From contig CM054181.1 of the NCBI GenBank assembly GCA_028829895.1, positions 70,601,259-70,665,258 of the forward strand: a DNA stretch of 64,000 nt. Reading direction: 5' to 3'. The notes beneath the pieces were generated by a model that was given only the letters and a program-made list of their open reading frames with translations, did not search any database and was not told the DNA's origin. This document shows positions 44,370-57,553 of this stretch, piece after piece; positions within the stretch are counted from its first letter, which is position 1; each line of letters opens with the position of its first letter. The translations under genes and the position numbers were made by a program. This stretch comes from Sinotaia quadrata. Its lineage: Eukaryota; Mollusca; Gastropoda; Architaenioglossa; Viviparidae.

Positions 44370-45924
44370 TGTGACGCCAACACTGTGTTTTATTAATCAT
44401 TCATAACTAATTACAAGTGATGAGAATCTTAATTTATGTTATTAATAATTCTCCAGCAGACACCACTAGTCTCCCTCACTTGGCAGATACGCGGGCACTG
44501 TAAACGTTTCCTCTCTTCCACAGCATTTACCGTCACACATTATTCTGTATGTGGAAAACTTCTTACAAAAAGAATAAGACAAATCCATCTTTAATCTATA
44601 TTTAGCGAGCCCCCATTCACTCACTTTCTTCTCCAACATAAGGTTATCAATATGTGTAAGGTCAATAAATTTAACAATAAATTTATTAAATCAAGAATCA
44701 AAAATACATATAACAAATACAATAAAATAGATGATTTGACATCAATTATCTCCAAGAAATTATGTTAAATAATTTTGTCTATATCCTAAAATACAATTTG
44801 ACAATAGTGTCAATACAAATCACATGATAGTTCTTATCAGAGAACAAAAATGGAGTTATTAGAGATAATCAATAGTGATACTATGTAGCCTTATATAGAC
44901 GAAGCCATAATTATCTTTTTTTTGCACGCATTTTCATATCAGTCACTTGTGTCCATATCAATTTCCATTTGTTCTCTCTCCCCATGGATCCATTGCTATT
45001 TCCTTGAAACCAACATGGGCACTTTTTCTGCCATACCAGCTTCTTCAAGCAGAATAACACAGCAATTTCTAGTAACTTTCTTGCACTAGAACTTCTTGGT
45101 GTGATCAGCATACATTGCCACCATACATCAATGAAGTGTAATTTATCCTTTACATTTATACATTGCAGTACATGCTTCCCACATTTATCATGGTTGTAGC
45201 AGTTTATAATCAGTAAACCAGAAGATTCATATAACATAATGCTTGTCTATGTAAAAATATAATCAGGGAACAAATGCTAAGTTTCCAGTTTATCACTTTA
45301 TAACTCCATTCTTTCTTACATTCCAGTCTCAACTTACAGCTTCCTGCAACAGTATTTATTAGCCTGATACTCGCACACAGCATAATAAATAAAGTGTAAT
45401 AGTTTAACAATGTCAAGTGTTTAGAATACTGCATATTAGCATCTTAGTTCAAACATTTGTAGAAATAATACTGTACTCACATAATGCATCTCTATGTAAA
45501 ACACAAGTATAACATATCAGTAGCAAAGTGCATGAATATTTCTAAGTCCATTCTCTCTCAGTCAGTTAATTTACCTTTAAGTTAATGGCTGCCTTTCATG
45601 ATCGGAATTCTTGCCACTCCAAATTCAAAGTGATCAGAGAATAGAATTCTCTAAAGCAGATAAACCTTTTTAAACTTTTTTTTTTCTCGGCCCATTGGCT
45701 GGTTTCGTTCTTGCAAATCATGACCATTGGATAATAAAAACTACTCATCCACTTGAACTAGTTTGCATTACATCAACAATTTCTAGCATATTCTCAACTC
45801 AGTTGTTTACTTCCAACAAAAGTACCATCATAAGGAGTGCCCAAGGTCGGGTCACTCTGACAATTTAGCAATTTATATAACAATTAAAATTTTTAAATAG
45901 TGTTAGCCAAATTTACTCCGCCAG
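44370..45924 (-). mobile_element. Family A, most complete single copy, with 6-bp flanking direct repeats
   Basis: Minus-orientation copy. Ends on the plus strand are TGTGACGCC and CTCCGCCAG, so the termini (TGTGACGCC / CTGGCGGAG) are weakly inverted. AGGGGC flanks both sides (44364-44369, 45925-45930), consistent with a target-site duplication. 1555 bp. Short frames exist (for example minus 45237-44911), but none looks like a transposase, so the element is probably non-autonomous. Confidence 0.75.
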
Positions 45925-46114
45925 AGGGGCACAGGAAAATTTAAAAGAAAATAAATTCGTCAAAAATATAATTTCTCTAGAAGTGATGCACATTCACAAA
46001 TAATGCTTTTACACAGTTTCGGCTGCTGGCATTTTAAGCCTAGTGTGTGAATTCTGCAAGTAACTAGTAGCTCCGCTGACATAACATGCTTGCTATACTA
46101 TCTACTGAACTCCG

Positions 46115-46118
<4 letters not shown>

Positions 46119-46192
<74 letters not shown>
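46119..46192. repeat. (CA)n microsatellite
   Basis: About 37 uninterrupted CA units. Confidence 0.97.
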
Positions 46193-46194
<2 letters not shown>

Positions 46195-47710
46195 ACATAC
46201 ACTTTTGATAAAGCAACATATCCTTTGCGCTGACAATAACAGAGTTAGAGGTGTGTTAATGACGACTGTTAATTTACGAAATGTGAGTAATTTAGTAACA
46301 ACATGGTTACGTCAAGGAGGCCTAAATATTAGATTGGTTTATTAAACCAAGTGAATATTTGTCAAATTTTACATTAACTAAATACTGTTTTAACGCGTGC
46401 AAATGCAATATTTTTCTTACTCGTTATATCCAAACTATAAAATTTTGAAATAAGGGAAAGTTTAAAACAAAAAGTAAATATATAGAAATTTATTTTAAAA
46501 TATGAGCAATATTAATGCATAAATAATATTTCTCGCTGCAAGAGCCGTATACTGTAACAGCAGCATCAACGACTGGCATTTTACACAACTTGGCAAATAT
46601 ATCGAAATGCAACACTTTTTATTACAGATATATTTGCTGTTAGTTTTCAAGTTGTTGTTGTTGTTGTTGTTGTTTTGGGGGTGAATGTAGGGTTGCTATT
46701 GTTGCTTAATCTGTAAGGTCAATGCCTCCAATAACTCGAATTAAAAATAAACGTCTGGAACTACAACGTCTTTAAAGGTATTGTCTGTGAGAACCAAACA
46801 TGCTAACATAACAACTAAACTGAAAAGAGTTTGTGGTGAGTAGTACCTGCTTACTTTTTCAGTTTATCATTCTTTACGTCAGTATATCACATTTCTAAGT
46901 CATGTCCTGAAACACTGGTGTAACCAATGACCAGTTTAGAGATAGTGCCACATCTTTTCTTCTCACCTGTCATTGCACGACTGTTTAAAGTCGACTAATG
47001 TATGAATCGTGACTCCAGCCCCGTTGCAAGCACCACTGAAGCACACACGTTTCCCATAGTACTGGCATAATACGCAAGGTGAAAGAGTACACATGTAGAG
47101 TATAGGTCAATGGTGAATAATTAAATTTGTGCTAATAAAATTTGTTCCGCACTATTTATCAAAATATGTCCTCAATAATTAATATGTTTATGTTTAGCTA
47201 GATGGTGGGGAGGGAACAGGCAAAACTCTCCTAGGAATAGAATTTCTTAAACTTCATGCGAACGCAAACTTTCGCGCTGATTTCGCATAGGCACGTCCTT
47301 TTTCTTTTCATACTGTATTTGGCCACAAAGAAACCGTAGCAGAATTGGATGATTGCGCATATAGTTTGTGCATTTGTCTTGAAAGACAGAAAATGTACCA
47401 GTTTTGACATTTTTAGGGCTTTAGCATCTAAAATAGGACATTTGGTCAGTGTGTGTATATGTTAATGCAACGAGTGTTGATAATATTGAGCTAATAATAA
47501 ACACAGTATTTTGGCCATGGACTGTGTACACATTTGAAGAGTCAAGGGCATTTGGACCTTCGACAATATATAACAGATTAATGCATATAATAAGCACAGT
47601 TCAAGTTTTCTTGAAAGATTTCATTTTAGCAGTTTATTCATTTGATAAAACTCAACACAGCACAATTTATGAGTTATTTCTTGTTATGGTCAGTCATAAA
47701 CTGTAGCCTA
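46195..47710. other. No supported gene
   Basis: AT-rich with a (GTT)n run at 46649-46673. A plus frame at 47449-47706 has no recognisable motif or splice context. Confidence 0.5.
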
Positions 47711-47714
47711 TTTA

Positions 47715-48355
47715 AAACTCCAGTCTCGTTAATGACAGTATTTAATATATTTTTAATACTTCAGTTTGCATTGAATATTTGATTAATGGTATTTAATAGT
47801 GTTTTTCTCCTTATGAACAATCATATCACAGCTTCAGAGATTTTTTTTATATATAGACACCTATTAACAGTAGTTTTATAAATCCTTCTTGTTAAGGAAA
47901 TTTATAAACAATATTTCAGTGTTAAGTTTTGCTATGATCATGTAAAAATATTATTTAGTAGCTGTTTGTTTTGGAAAGTTAAAAAACACATATTTAATAA
48001 TTCAGCCTTGCTATGGACATCTATAAGTAATTTTTAATACTTCATATAGACACCTATTAACAGTAGTTTTATAAATCCTTCTTGTTATGGATATTTATAT
48101 TTCAGTGTTAAGTTTTGTTTGATCATGTATAAATAGTATTTAATAGCGGTTTGTTTTGGACATTTAAAAAAGTAGTTCATAATTCAGACTTGTTATGGAT
48201 ATTTCTAAATAATTTTAAATACTTCATATAGACACTTATAAACATTATTTAATAGTTTAGTCTTATATGGACACAAAAACATTATTTAATAGTTTAGTCT
48301 TGCTATGGACACATAACACAAAAAACATTATTTAATAGTTCTTTCCTACTAGATA
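47715..48355. repeat. Decayed tandem repeat
   Basis: Loose units of TATTTAATAGTTTAGTCTTG plus CTATGGACA, clearest at 48240-48340. An ~80-bp segment (ATATAGACACCTATTAACAG) appears twice. Confidence 0.65.
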
Positions 48356-48357
48356 CT

Positions 48358-48610
48358 GTCACATAATTGCTTATGTAGCCCACACCTACTCCTCCTCTAA
48401 AAATAGACTACATATAAACCTACCTACTAGAAAGGCTTACCCTTATCTTAGGGCTGGAAGCATACCTGAACATTCCAGACAACTCACTAAATCAATCAAT
48501 CAATCAATTGCTGTGCAAACGAATGTACTAGAAATTCACCTGTAAATCATTAGTCAAATGCAGCTGACCACCAAGACAACACACATTTTGGCTCCTGCCT
48601 TAATAAGTTA
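48358..48610. repeat. Dispersed repeat family C, copy 2
   Basis: Same ordered motifs as 24797-25002 (GTCACATAAT, CTAAAAATAGACTAC, GGGCTGGAA, AATGTACTAGAA, CAGCTGACCA), with a (CAAT)n at 48494-48510. Confidence 0.6.
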
Positions 48611-48619
48611 TATCCTTAG

Positions 48620-50249
48620 TACTTAACTATTATTGCCACTTATCAACACAGGAGGACACCATCCTCTGTATATAGTACAGATGAAGGTATGTGGTTTTCA
48701 TTGCCTAACTAATATTATACACAATTTTATCCCTAGACATTAACTGTATTTTATATTTCACTTATGTTAATTAAATGTATGATGTTCAGAGAACATGTGA
48801 GGATGATTTCTTAGCCCACATGCATTTTACTGGCAGATCAGCAATTTATCTGAGATCTTATCCAAGATGTTGATCGACAAGCATTGAGCTGCAAAACAAT
48901 GCCAGAACAGGAACACTTTATCTTGGATGTTGACTTCAATGAGTAATGCATTGTAAAAGCAACACCAGAGCAGAACAACCCATGTACCAAGGATATGTTC
49001 AAGAGACCACATGCATGTCTGCCAGTGACATTCATTGGGACTAAAGTTATATAATTATACAGTTGACAACTATGCAGCTTCAGTCAAGATACAATCAAAT
49101 TCACTTGAACTTTAATCAAAGTACTTTTTGAGTTCACTCAGAAAAAAACAACCATTCAGTGCTCTCTTATAAACTCATTTATACTTCACTCATAGTCATA
49201 TTAATGAACCAAATAACTACTACAGTGCCTTAAGACTCAAAAAAAACCATTATGACACCACATGTGGTCGTGATTTGAGCTATAAACATTTCTAAACTCT
49301 AATTGTAATTGTTGAACTATTTGCTATATGTAACCATGCTGTCTTGTGTTATTTCTTGCTGAATAATTTATTGCTATACATAGATCACTCGTGTCAGCGT
49401 GACTCACTTAAATGTTATATGTTGTATCTGTCACTTGTATTTACTTACTATCTAGGCTGTATGCATCAAGGGGCTTGAGCTATCTTCTAGAACTATCGCT
49501 CTTCTATTCTACATTATCTATCATTCATCTTTCTAACACATGGCCAGCCAAAAGGTGTGTTTTGGGGTTTTAATGCTCATTTCGATCCCTGTTCTTTTTG
49601 CTATGTCTGTCACTACACAAAATCTGTCTTGTTTTTATTTTCTAGTTTAAAAATTTTTTTCTAGCCACTTTTTGTAACATACATTAATATTGTTTTAGTT
49701 ATAAAAGTGTTTTGCTATTGTGATATGACTTTTTTTGGAGTCGGTTATATGTAAATCTGTCATTTAATATAGTTTTAAGTTTTGTGCCGGCATCACAAAT
49801 TTTTAAAAATTGTCTCTATCTATTCTGCACAGATATGATCTTAGAGACAGGGGCTCTCAAATTATTTTACCAGATGAATATTGTAGTTCAAGTTGTGATA
49901 TTAGAGGTAATAGATCCTAACTAATATTTTATCCAGTTGTGAATCTGAAGAGAATGTTGGTCCATAATTGTTTCTAACCAGCTGTGATATATATCCTGAT
50001 GTCCAGTTTACCTTGTGTTTCTTTATTAACTGATTTGGGTATCCACATTGCTGATGCATATATATTTTGCATATATACACGCATAATAGCCTTTGTCACA
50101 GCATTAATTTGACCAATATTTAATAATCATCTTAAATGGATATCTTTGAATTTATTTTTAAAAATTTTTAAATCAAATGAAATGCTTAGAATATCACATA
50201 TTTATATTCACAACTTAGTTAATATTATATGAATATATATGTGTACACA

Positions 50250-50288
<39 letters not shown>

Positions 50289-51000
50289 CTTCCAATCAAT
50301 ACTGGTTCTAGCTTCACATCTGTAAATTTACTTTAATTTAGTTTAATACAGATGTATTAAACTATTTGTAAATTCATTTATATTTTTCATTGGTAAATAG
50401 GGACTACAGTTATTTATGATATATTGTCAATTGGCATATTGAGTATGTTTTGTTATTGTTATATTGCTATAGCTTTTGTGTGAGTTTAAGATTAGAGTTT
50501 TCAAAAGATTTAAGCATTTTATCAAGTCTTTATACATAATCAGAGGCTAATGAAGTAATATGTCATCATTTTCTCTGAAATTGCATACTTTGTTTTTATC
50601 AGTCCCAAAGAAAAACTACAAAGTGTTAGAAGATAAACTACTAAAAATATTGATTATATCCTTGGTCAGAAATTGTGATTTCAAACAGTTATACTTTTAA
50701 AAATTCTAACTTTATGTGACAAAAAAGTAAGAAAAAAATTGAAACAAGTAGAAAATTAAAAACAAAAAATTTACAAAAGAATATGATTTTGAAAATATTC
50801 TATATTAGTTATTACAAGCAGACAAAAGTGTAAAATTTACAAAATTATACAGTCTGCTACAGACTTGCATTTCTATAAGACTTTTAAGAGCTAAAAATTA
50901 AATCCAACTCTACTAGTAATTGTGTACGTGCTAAATTTCTACATTTTAATAACCAGTAAAAACAAAACAAAAATTAAAAATTAATGTAACGAGATATTAC
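48620..51000. other. No supported gene
   Basis: AT-rich, including overlapping short minus frames at 48827-49035 that match nothing I recognise. A (CA)n microsatellite lies at 50247-50286. Confidence 0.5.
50247..50286. repeat. (CA)n microsatellite
   Basis: About 19 CA units. Confidence 0.93.
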
Positions 51001-53995
51001 TAAAAAAAAAAAATTAACCAGTATACTGTTGCAATTTCTTCAGTTTTATTGGTTTAAGAACCGGTTAATTATACCTTTACCGACATAATTTATTTCCACA
51101 AATATGCGACAGAAATCTTATCGCTAAAATCACTTGTCAAAGTTCAGGTCATGACCCAAGACAGTCAGCGCGCCTATATCACTGGTATCAATGAAGTTTA
51201 ATATCTAGCAAACGAAATTACTTACCTCATACTTCAAAGTTCAGGAAGATGCATTAATATTCCGCCATCTGACATGAAGTAAACAATTATATTCAGTAGC
51301 GGACATTAGCATTACCGTGTTGTACCCAGTTTAGAACATAAGGGTTATTAATATTTTTACTCTTATTTCACAATGAACTGTTTTTGTTGAAAACAATAAT
51401 TTCAGGCCGAGAGAAAACCTCCCCAAGTAAGTCTGTCGACCTGTGTATATAGAATTTTCGCGGGCATCTTAAGTATATGTGGGGAAACAATTTAAAAAAG
51501 AATAAAGTCCAGGTCTGTGAAAAATATACATGAAAATGCACGATCAACCTTTCGGTAAATCCTGCTAAAATTCACGAACATCAATCGTATATTTAAAAAA
51601 AAAATCCCGTAAAAACAGGTATGGACCTCTTGAATCAAGCCATGGAGCCAACTATTTTTGGTTTGGACTTTGAACCCAAATCAAGCTATAATAACAGTAA
51701 TAAAAAAATAACCAAGTAAAGAAAGAATACTACAGGAAAACCCTATCTATACTCAGTCACTTTTAGTCGTTCTCTCTAGGTCAATATCAATGTACCGTAT
51801 CGGTTAACTTTAAGGTTGTGGCAAGGCAAATGCTGGATTGTATAAAATGAAATGTGATTAATAATACTGTATAAACATTACGATTCACTGATCCAGGATC
51901 GTCTGCTTTGAACAACAGAGAATCCAAGCAAGTATCACTACCTGCGCTAAATCTTGGATACACTGGTAGTAATTAAGATTTTAAATATGTATTAGAAGAC
52001 GGCGTTTTTTGTTTCTGGTTACCAATGATGGAAAAAATGGTAAGTATTCCTATTTCCTGCAATGAATTATTCAAAATAACGAGAAGTTCTTAAATGTACG
52101 ATGTCCAATGTTTACATATAAAAACAATATAACGTCAACATTTAGGGTCATGTGATATTTGAGGCCTTATTGAGTTTAATTTAAAATCATAATCTGAATA
52201 GCAGTATAGAAGATGTAAAAATAGGCTAATTTATTAATAAATATATATTTGGGCGTATAGAGTAAAGCAAAAATATTTAATTTCTTTGACAGTATAAGCT
52301 TCTAGAGATACTGGGTGTTTCTTATTTAATAACTGCCCCCCTTTCCCCCCCTCAACAAAAAAAAAAATTAATCGAAGCGGTTGATTATTTCCCTTGACAC
52401 CGATTGAAGATTTACGATTAAAAAAGAAACACGATCGCGATCTCTTTTGATATATTTTTCAAATATTAATCTTCTAAATGTGGAAAAGCAGCCTATTTCC
52501 AATGAAGCTACAGACACCGCATCGCCATCCACAAAATAATAATTATGAAACCAAACTGTGCTGCGTTGGTCCGCTTGAATCTGAAAAGGGTGCTTCCGGC
52601 CAATATGTCGAAGTCAGTTATAATCTTATCACTTTTGTCCATAGAAATAATTATGCTAAAGTGTTTTAGTGCTTATGATCTCATTATTATACAAAATTAA
52701 GGACTGAATAATAAAATGATGTTTTACTTTTATTAACTCAGACAACACGGGTCGCCTCCCTGGTTGAATTATTAAAGATCGACTCTCAAATCCAAGCTCA
52801 TGATTTGTTGTGGTTGTTGTTATTAATTTTCATGTGTTTTGTAGTAATTTTCTAATTAAAATTAAAATGTTTAGCCAGAAATTTTAATAGACGAAAGCTT
52901 TCGTAGCTGATGAGAATTTGATGATCAAAGGGAATTAACCTCTTCGATACGGCAACCTGGTATTTAAATATTATCTCCCCTGCGTATTGTAACATCAAAC
53001 TATTGGTAACTTGAATTTATTTTTTTAGCATTTAAGACCGATTTTATTTGGTGCTGGCTGTTACAAGAAAACAACAATAATAAATAATAATTTGTGTATT
53101 GATGTGTGTATCTTAGTACAGAGAAAGTACTGACCTCTAAATGGAGTGGCATTGACATCCACTTGGACTGCCTTATTATGTGGACTTATAGTGACATTTC
53201 ATAAATATTTTTTCATATAGAATAAAATGTGAGCTTAAAATACTTTATTAAATAAAATATCGTAAATGTGTAAACGTAAAATAGTTTTCATCTTTAAACA
53301 AACAAAAAAAAATGAATGAAAAGATGCTAATGATGATAACTTATATTTAATTGAATTTATTTACCGGAAGTTTACATTAAGAAAAGCAGTGCTATTTAAA
53401 AAAATATATTTATAATTATAGGATTAATCCTAGAATATCTGCTTCATTAAATCAAGAAGTTATAATAAGATTAAACAAAAGAGAAATATAAAGTTTTAAT
53501 TTACTGAGATTATTTATATAATTATTCAGTCTTCCTTATTAAAAGTTTAATACTATTATGCTTTACCTTGGATTATTACTGTATTTTTTTTTTTAAAGTG
53601 CAATGTTCATATTGCAATATTCAATACAAGTTTAATATTCCATAAAAGTAGTTTAAAATGTTATATATGATATTTTTTTGAATACAAATAAGTTTGATAA
53701 TTGCTTCTGTTTCCTATTTTTGTTGTTGTTTAGTAACCATAAGTGTTAGCATGTAGCATCTTGTGCTCAGTCTATGCAATTTAATAATTTAATTTCTCCT
53801 CAGCCAGAATACTAAGAAAAAAATTAAACAGTAAATTTTTTTAAACCCGAAACAATCTAATTACATTTAAATAATAGATTTTTTTAAATTTTTTTGTTGA
53901 TAATAGTTAAAAAAGAGGAGAGACAATCTTGTTTCAAATTAAACAGATTTGTACTAAAATATGATTAGAAAAACATCTGAAATATTAATTACTCT
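51000..53995. other. No supported gene
   Basis: Mostly AT-rich and single-copy. A minus-strand consensus donor (GAG|GTAAGT) lies at 51226/51225, and a plus frame at 52478-52669 matches no known family. Confidence 0.5.
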
Positions 53996-53999
53996 TTAA

Positions 54000-54006
54000 C
54001 ACACAT

Positions 54007-54088
<82 letters not shown>
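54000..54088. repeat. (CA)n microsatellite
   Basis: About 40 uninterrupted CA units. Confidence 0.97.
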
Positions 54089-54089
<1 letters not shown>

Positions 54090-54320
54090 ATAATAATTGT
54101 ATTAAAGGTTACTCATTCATAAACATTTTAAAAATAATTTTGTATGCAAATAGGAATGAACAATAGTTTAATAACCAACAATAGAGAATTTTCATATACA
54201 GGCACAAGCTTGGTTCAAATTATGTATATTACCTCACAATTGAAGGGAAGTCTGCTACAACATGAAATAGAGATGTAAAATTATGCACAGTATTCTTCAT
54301 CTGAAGTGGTCTTACTATAA

Positions 54321-54515
54321 CAGGGATTCTCATCAGGGAAAAAAGGGGTGGTGGTGGGAATTTTAGGATTTCAGGGGAAGAGGGGAATTGGGACCACAAA
54401 CTCAAACTGCATATTATTTTAAATGTACCTTTTGAGTAGATCTTGGAAAGGGGGGATTGCCATTCTTACATATTGTGAAAAGGGTGCAAGGGGCGAAAAA
54501 GGTTGAGAACCACTC
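54321..54515. mobile_element. hAT-like MITE relic
   Basis: The left end CAGGGATTCTCATC and the right end GGTTGAGAACCACTC form the inverted CAGGG(G)TTCTCAA-type ends seen in hAT elements. The interior is G-rich and purine-rich, 195 bp, no frame. The 8-bp target duplication expected for hAT is not recognisable. Confidence 0.55.
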
Positions 54516-55076
54516 TATTACAGCATTAAATATAGATGAAGTGAAGTCTTACTTCTAAGTGAAACAGAGATGTCAGATTCAGTGTGTCATCTGAAAAGGA
54601 AAATGACATTTTTGATATCTGTATCATACTTATTTTTTAAAATCAGCTTTAAGCACTTTCGTTTTTAAATAAAAAATATTATATCATTCATATTTGTTTA
54701 TTTGAAAGTTAAATCTAAACAAAAATTATTAGCAATTTCTTATGAACCTATGCAATTTTGGGATTTAAATTACACTAACTGACATGCACTAAACGTATAA
54801 CTCTACCCATAAAATAAAGGGATACATACTTTTATTTAAAAGCTATGTACAAAGTATTATGATCATAATGCGCACAAAAATGTATTTTAAGATTCTGAAT
54901 TGCATTTGCCTATAATTTATTACTTTAATTTATTATTTTTAATGTTCATAAGTTACATAAATTGAAGTCAGGGTTTGATATGTAAATCATCATTTGAAAT
55001 TAAAATAAGTTTTAGACTGATTTTTCTAAGGGTTATATTTAGAACATTGCTTTTTATATAAATAGCAAAATGACAA

Positions 55077-55354
55077 CAGCTAGTATTTTCTTTTGTACAC
55101 TTTGATAAATGTTTTCATAAGAGTATACATTATAATTTGAGAAGAGCTAGTATTTTCTTGTTTAGTACACTTTAATAAATGTTTTCATAAGAGTATACAT
55201 TATAATTTGAGAAGAGCTAGTATTTTCTTGTTTAGTACACTTTAATAAATGTTTTCATAAGAGTATACATTATAATTTGAGAAGAGCTAGTATTTTCTTG
55301 TTTAGTACATTTTAATAAATGTTTTCATAAGAGTATACATTATAATTTGAGAAG
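55077..55354. repeat. ~68-bp tandem repeat, four units
   Basis: AGCTAGTATTTTCTTGTTTA plus GTACACTTTAATAAATGTTT plus TCATAAGAGTATACATTATA, nearly identical. Confidence 0.95.
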
Positions 55355-55749
55355 TAAAACTAAGTAAAACTTCAGTTGACTGTAGTCATGCATGATTTTA
55401 TGCTGTCAGATCTAAGTGGTTATATATATATATATGCATAGAAGTAATTTACACAGTCATTTACAATTATTCAGTTCAAAGTAACCAAATTGAATTGATT
55501 TTCATTACAGTTGTGGTATAATAAATGTTTTACATTGAAGTTAAAAGAAAACTAGCTGTACAGTATTTATAATTCCAGCAAGCACTTAGTTAATACTAAA
55601 TAGTTGTGATATGCCATTCTGAAAACAACATAATTATAATGTAGCATATTTAATTGGAATAATATGGAATTGCTTTTTTATAAAAAAAACAAAAAAAACC
55701 TTCATACTACTAGTAGTACTAAGCAGTTAATTTGATGTTTGAATTGACA

Positions 55750-55754
<5 letters not shown>

Positions 55755-55811
<57 letters not shown>
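55755..55811. repeat. (CA)n microsatellite
   Basis: About 28 CA units. Confidence 0.96.
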
Positions 55812-55815
<4 letters not shown>

Positions 55816-56766
55816 ACAACTCCCCATTCGTGCGAACTCAATGGATGAATTGTGCGTCTGTGATATCATCACAGGGATAGCAACTGTCTCTAAGCAAGGG
55901 AAGATAATACACTTTTACTCCACTTGGGTCAAACGTGGCGTACAGTGTACACGATACAAGTGTTGGCTTCTTTTATAATAATAATACGTGTTTATGTGTG
56001 GCTAAGATTTTGTGTGTATACATATAATGTGTATCTATATTTTAGTTGTTTTTTTTTTGTATATGCATGCATGTTTGTGTCTTAACTTTGTTTTGCGTGT
56101 ATATGTATATCTTGTCTGTTTTCTTGGCATACATGTATAGCCTGTGTGTTTATGTTTGCTTGTTTTGTGTATGGGAGTCTGTCTGCCTGGTTTGTGTATA
56201 TACACACACATGTGTCTAAGTTTGTTATGTATATGTCTGTTTGGTGTATCTGCTTGGTTTGTGTATGTACGTGTTTGTCCGCACGGCGACCTATTTGTAT
56301 GCGTGTTAAAAAATAAGTCAATTGTTTCTTTTAATTTGCGTTATTTTAGCATTGGCTATATTCTGTGCAGGGCGTTGGCCCCAGTCATGAGTACCATTCT
56401 ACTAGTGTCAGGGAATAAAATAAATTATTCTCACATCACTGGTCGCGCTTAATTTCCATAAACAGTCCCACAAGTCTTTGTCTTAACCTGAAAACCTGCT
56501 GGGATCTCGGATTTGTTTACGATTCCAATCAATCCGGCAGTTGGCCGTACTTTTCCGAAAAAAAATATTTATTGTGGAAATGCTAGCAGTTGACCACAAG
56601 GTCGGAATAGTAAAACGGCACACAAGTCTATTCCGTTTCGAGTTGTCTTGGATTAGACTGAACATTACTTAAAGTCGTGGGATTATATAATCTGACATCC
56701 GTGAGTTGTAAACTGATTTCATTAATAATACTTCTGTTTCTGAGATTTATTACTTCCTTTCGCCTC

Positions 56767-56768
<2 letters not shown>

Positions 56769-56837
<69 letters not shown>

Positions 56838-56962
56838 ACACACACACACATACACACACACACACACAAGCACACACACACACAAGCACACGCAAACAAG
56901 CACACACACACACACACAAGCACACGCAAACAAGCACACACACACACACAAGCACACACACA
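56769..56962. repeat. Compound (CA)n microsatellite
   Basis: About 30 pure CA units, then CA units interrupted by TA and GCA. The right half repeats CAAGCACACGCAAACAAGCACACA twice in diverged form. Confidence 0.95.
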
Positions 56963-57553
56963 TAAAAAAACAACACACAAGCAAGAACGAGTGAGTGAAT
57001 TTCTAACATGGATTCATATTTCCCTAAGCCTCTCTCTCTCATAAACAAAATCAAGACCAAAAACTAACGAAGCAGATAAATACAGAAACCTTGTGAGTGA
57101 AATGAAAGCATTTAAAAGTAAGAGATATTTTGTAAATGGTAATTAAGATTGCAATTGTATAATGCCAACTTTTCTGCGAAAGATGAAGAGATTATCAACT
57201 TGTTGAACTACTGTGTGTAAAAATCGAACACAAATCATAGCTGACATGGATGGATTTCATCGCCAGGTGGAAATAAGTTGGGGGTGGGTGGTGATGGGCT
57301 AAATGTCACTCACTCCTTTTACTAGTGCTCTGAAAACTTGTGGACGACTCGGTGCGCGCGCGCGCGCGCTACATGCCAGTCCTTGAAATGGAGATCGGAT
57401 AAACTATGATGGACGGAGTCGGGAGGGAAGGATGTGAGCTCGGTGCAAAACTTCTTAAATTGAAAAACTATTATCTCTCCTTTCAGGTAGGGTGGGGACA
57501 GGGTTCAGTATATATATATGCTGTTTGCCATTTACATCTATATATATAGTAAT

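Larger units (their letters stand above)
55360..57550. other. No supported gene
   Basis: Holds two CA microsatellites, a TG-rich stretch (56060-56290) and a (GC)n run at 57355-57369. Otherwise unremarkable. Confidence 0.5.

Noticed and set aside
44911..45434. Minus frames of 108 and 74 codons
   Set aside because: They lie inside the family A copy and are not kept open in the other copies.
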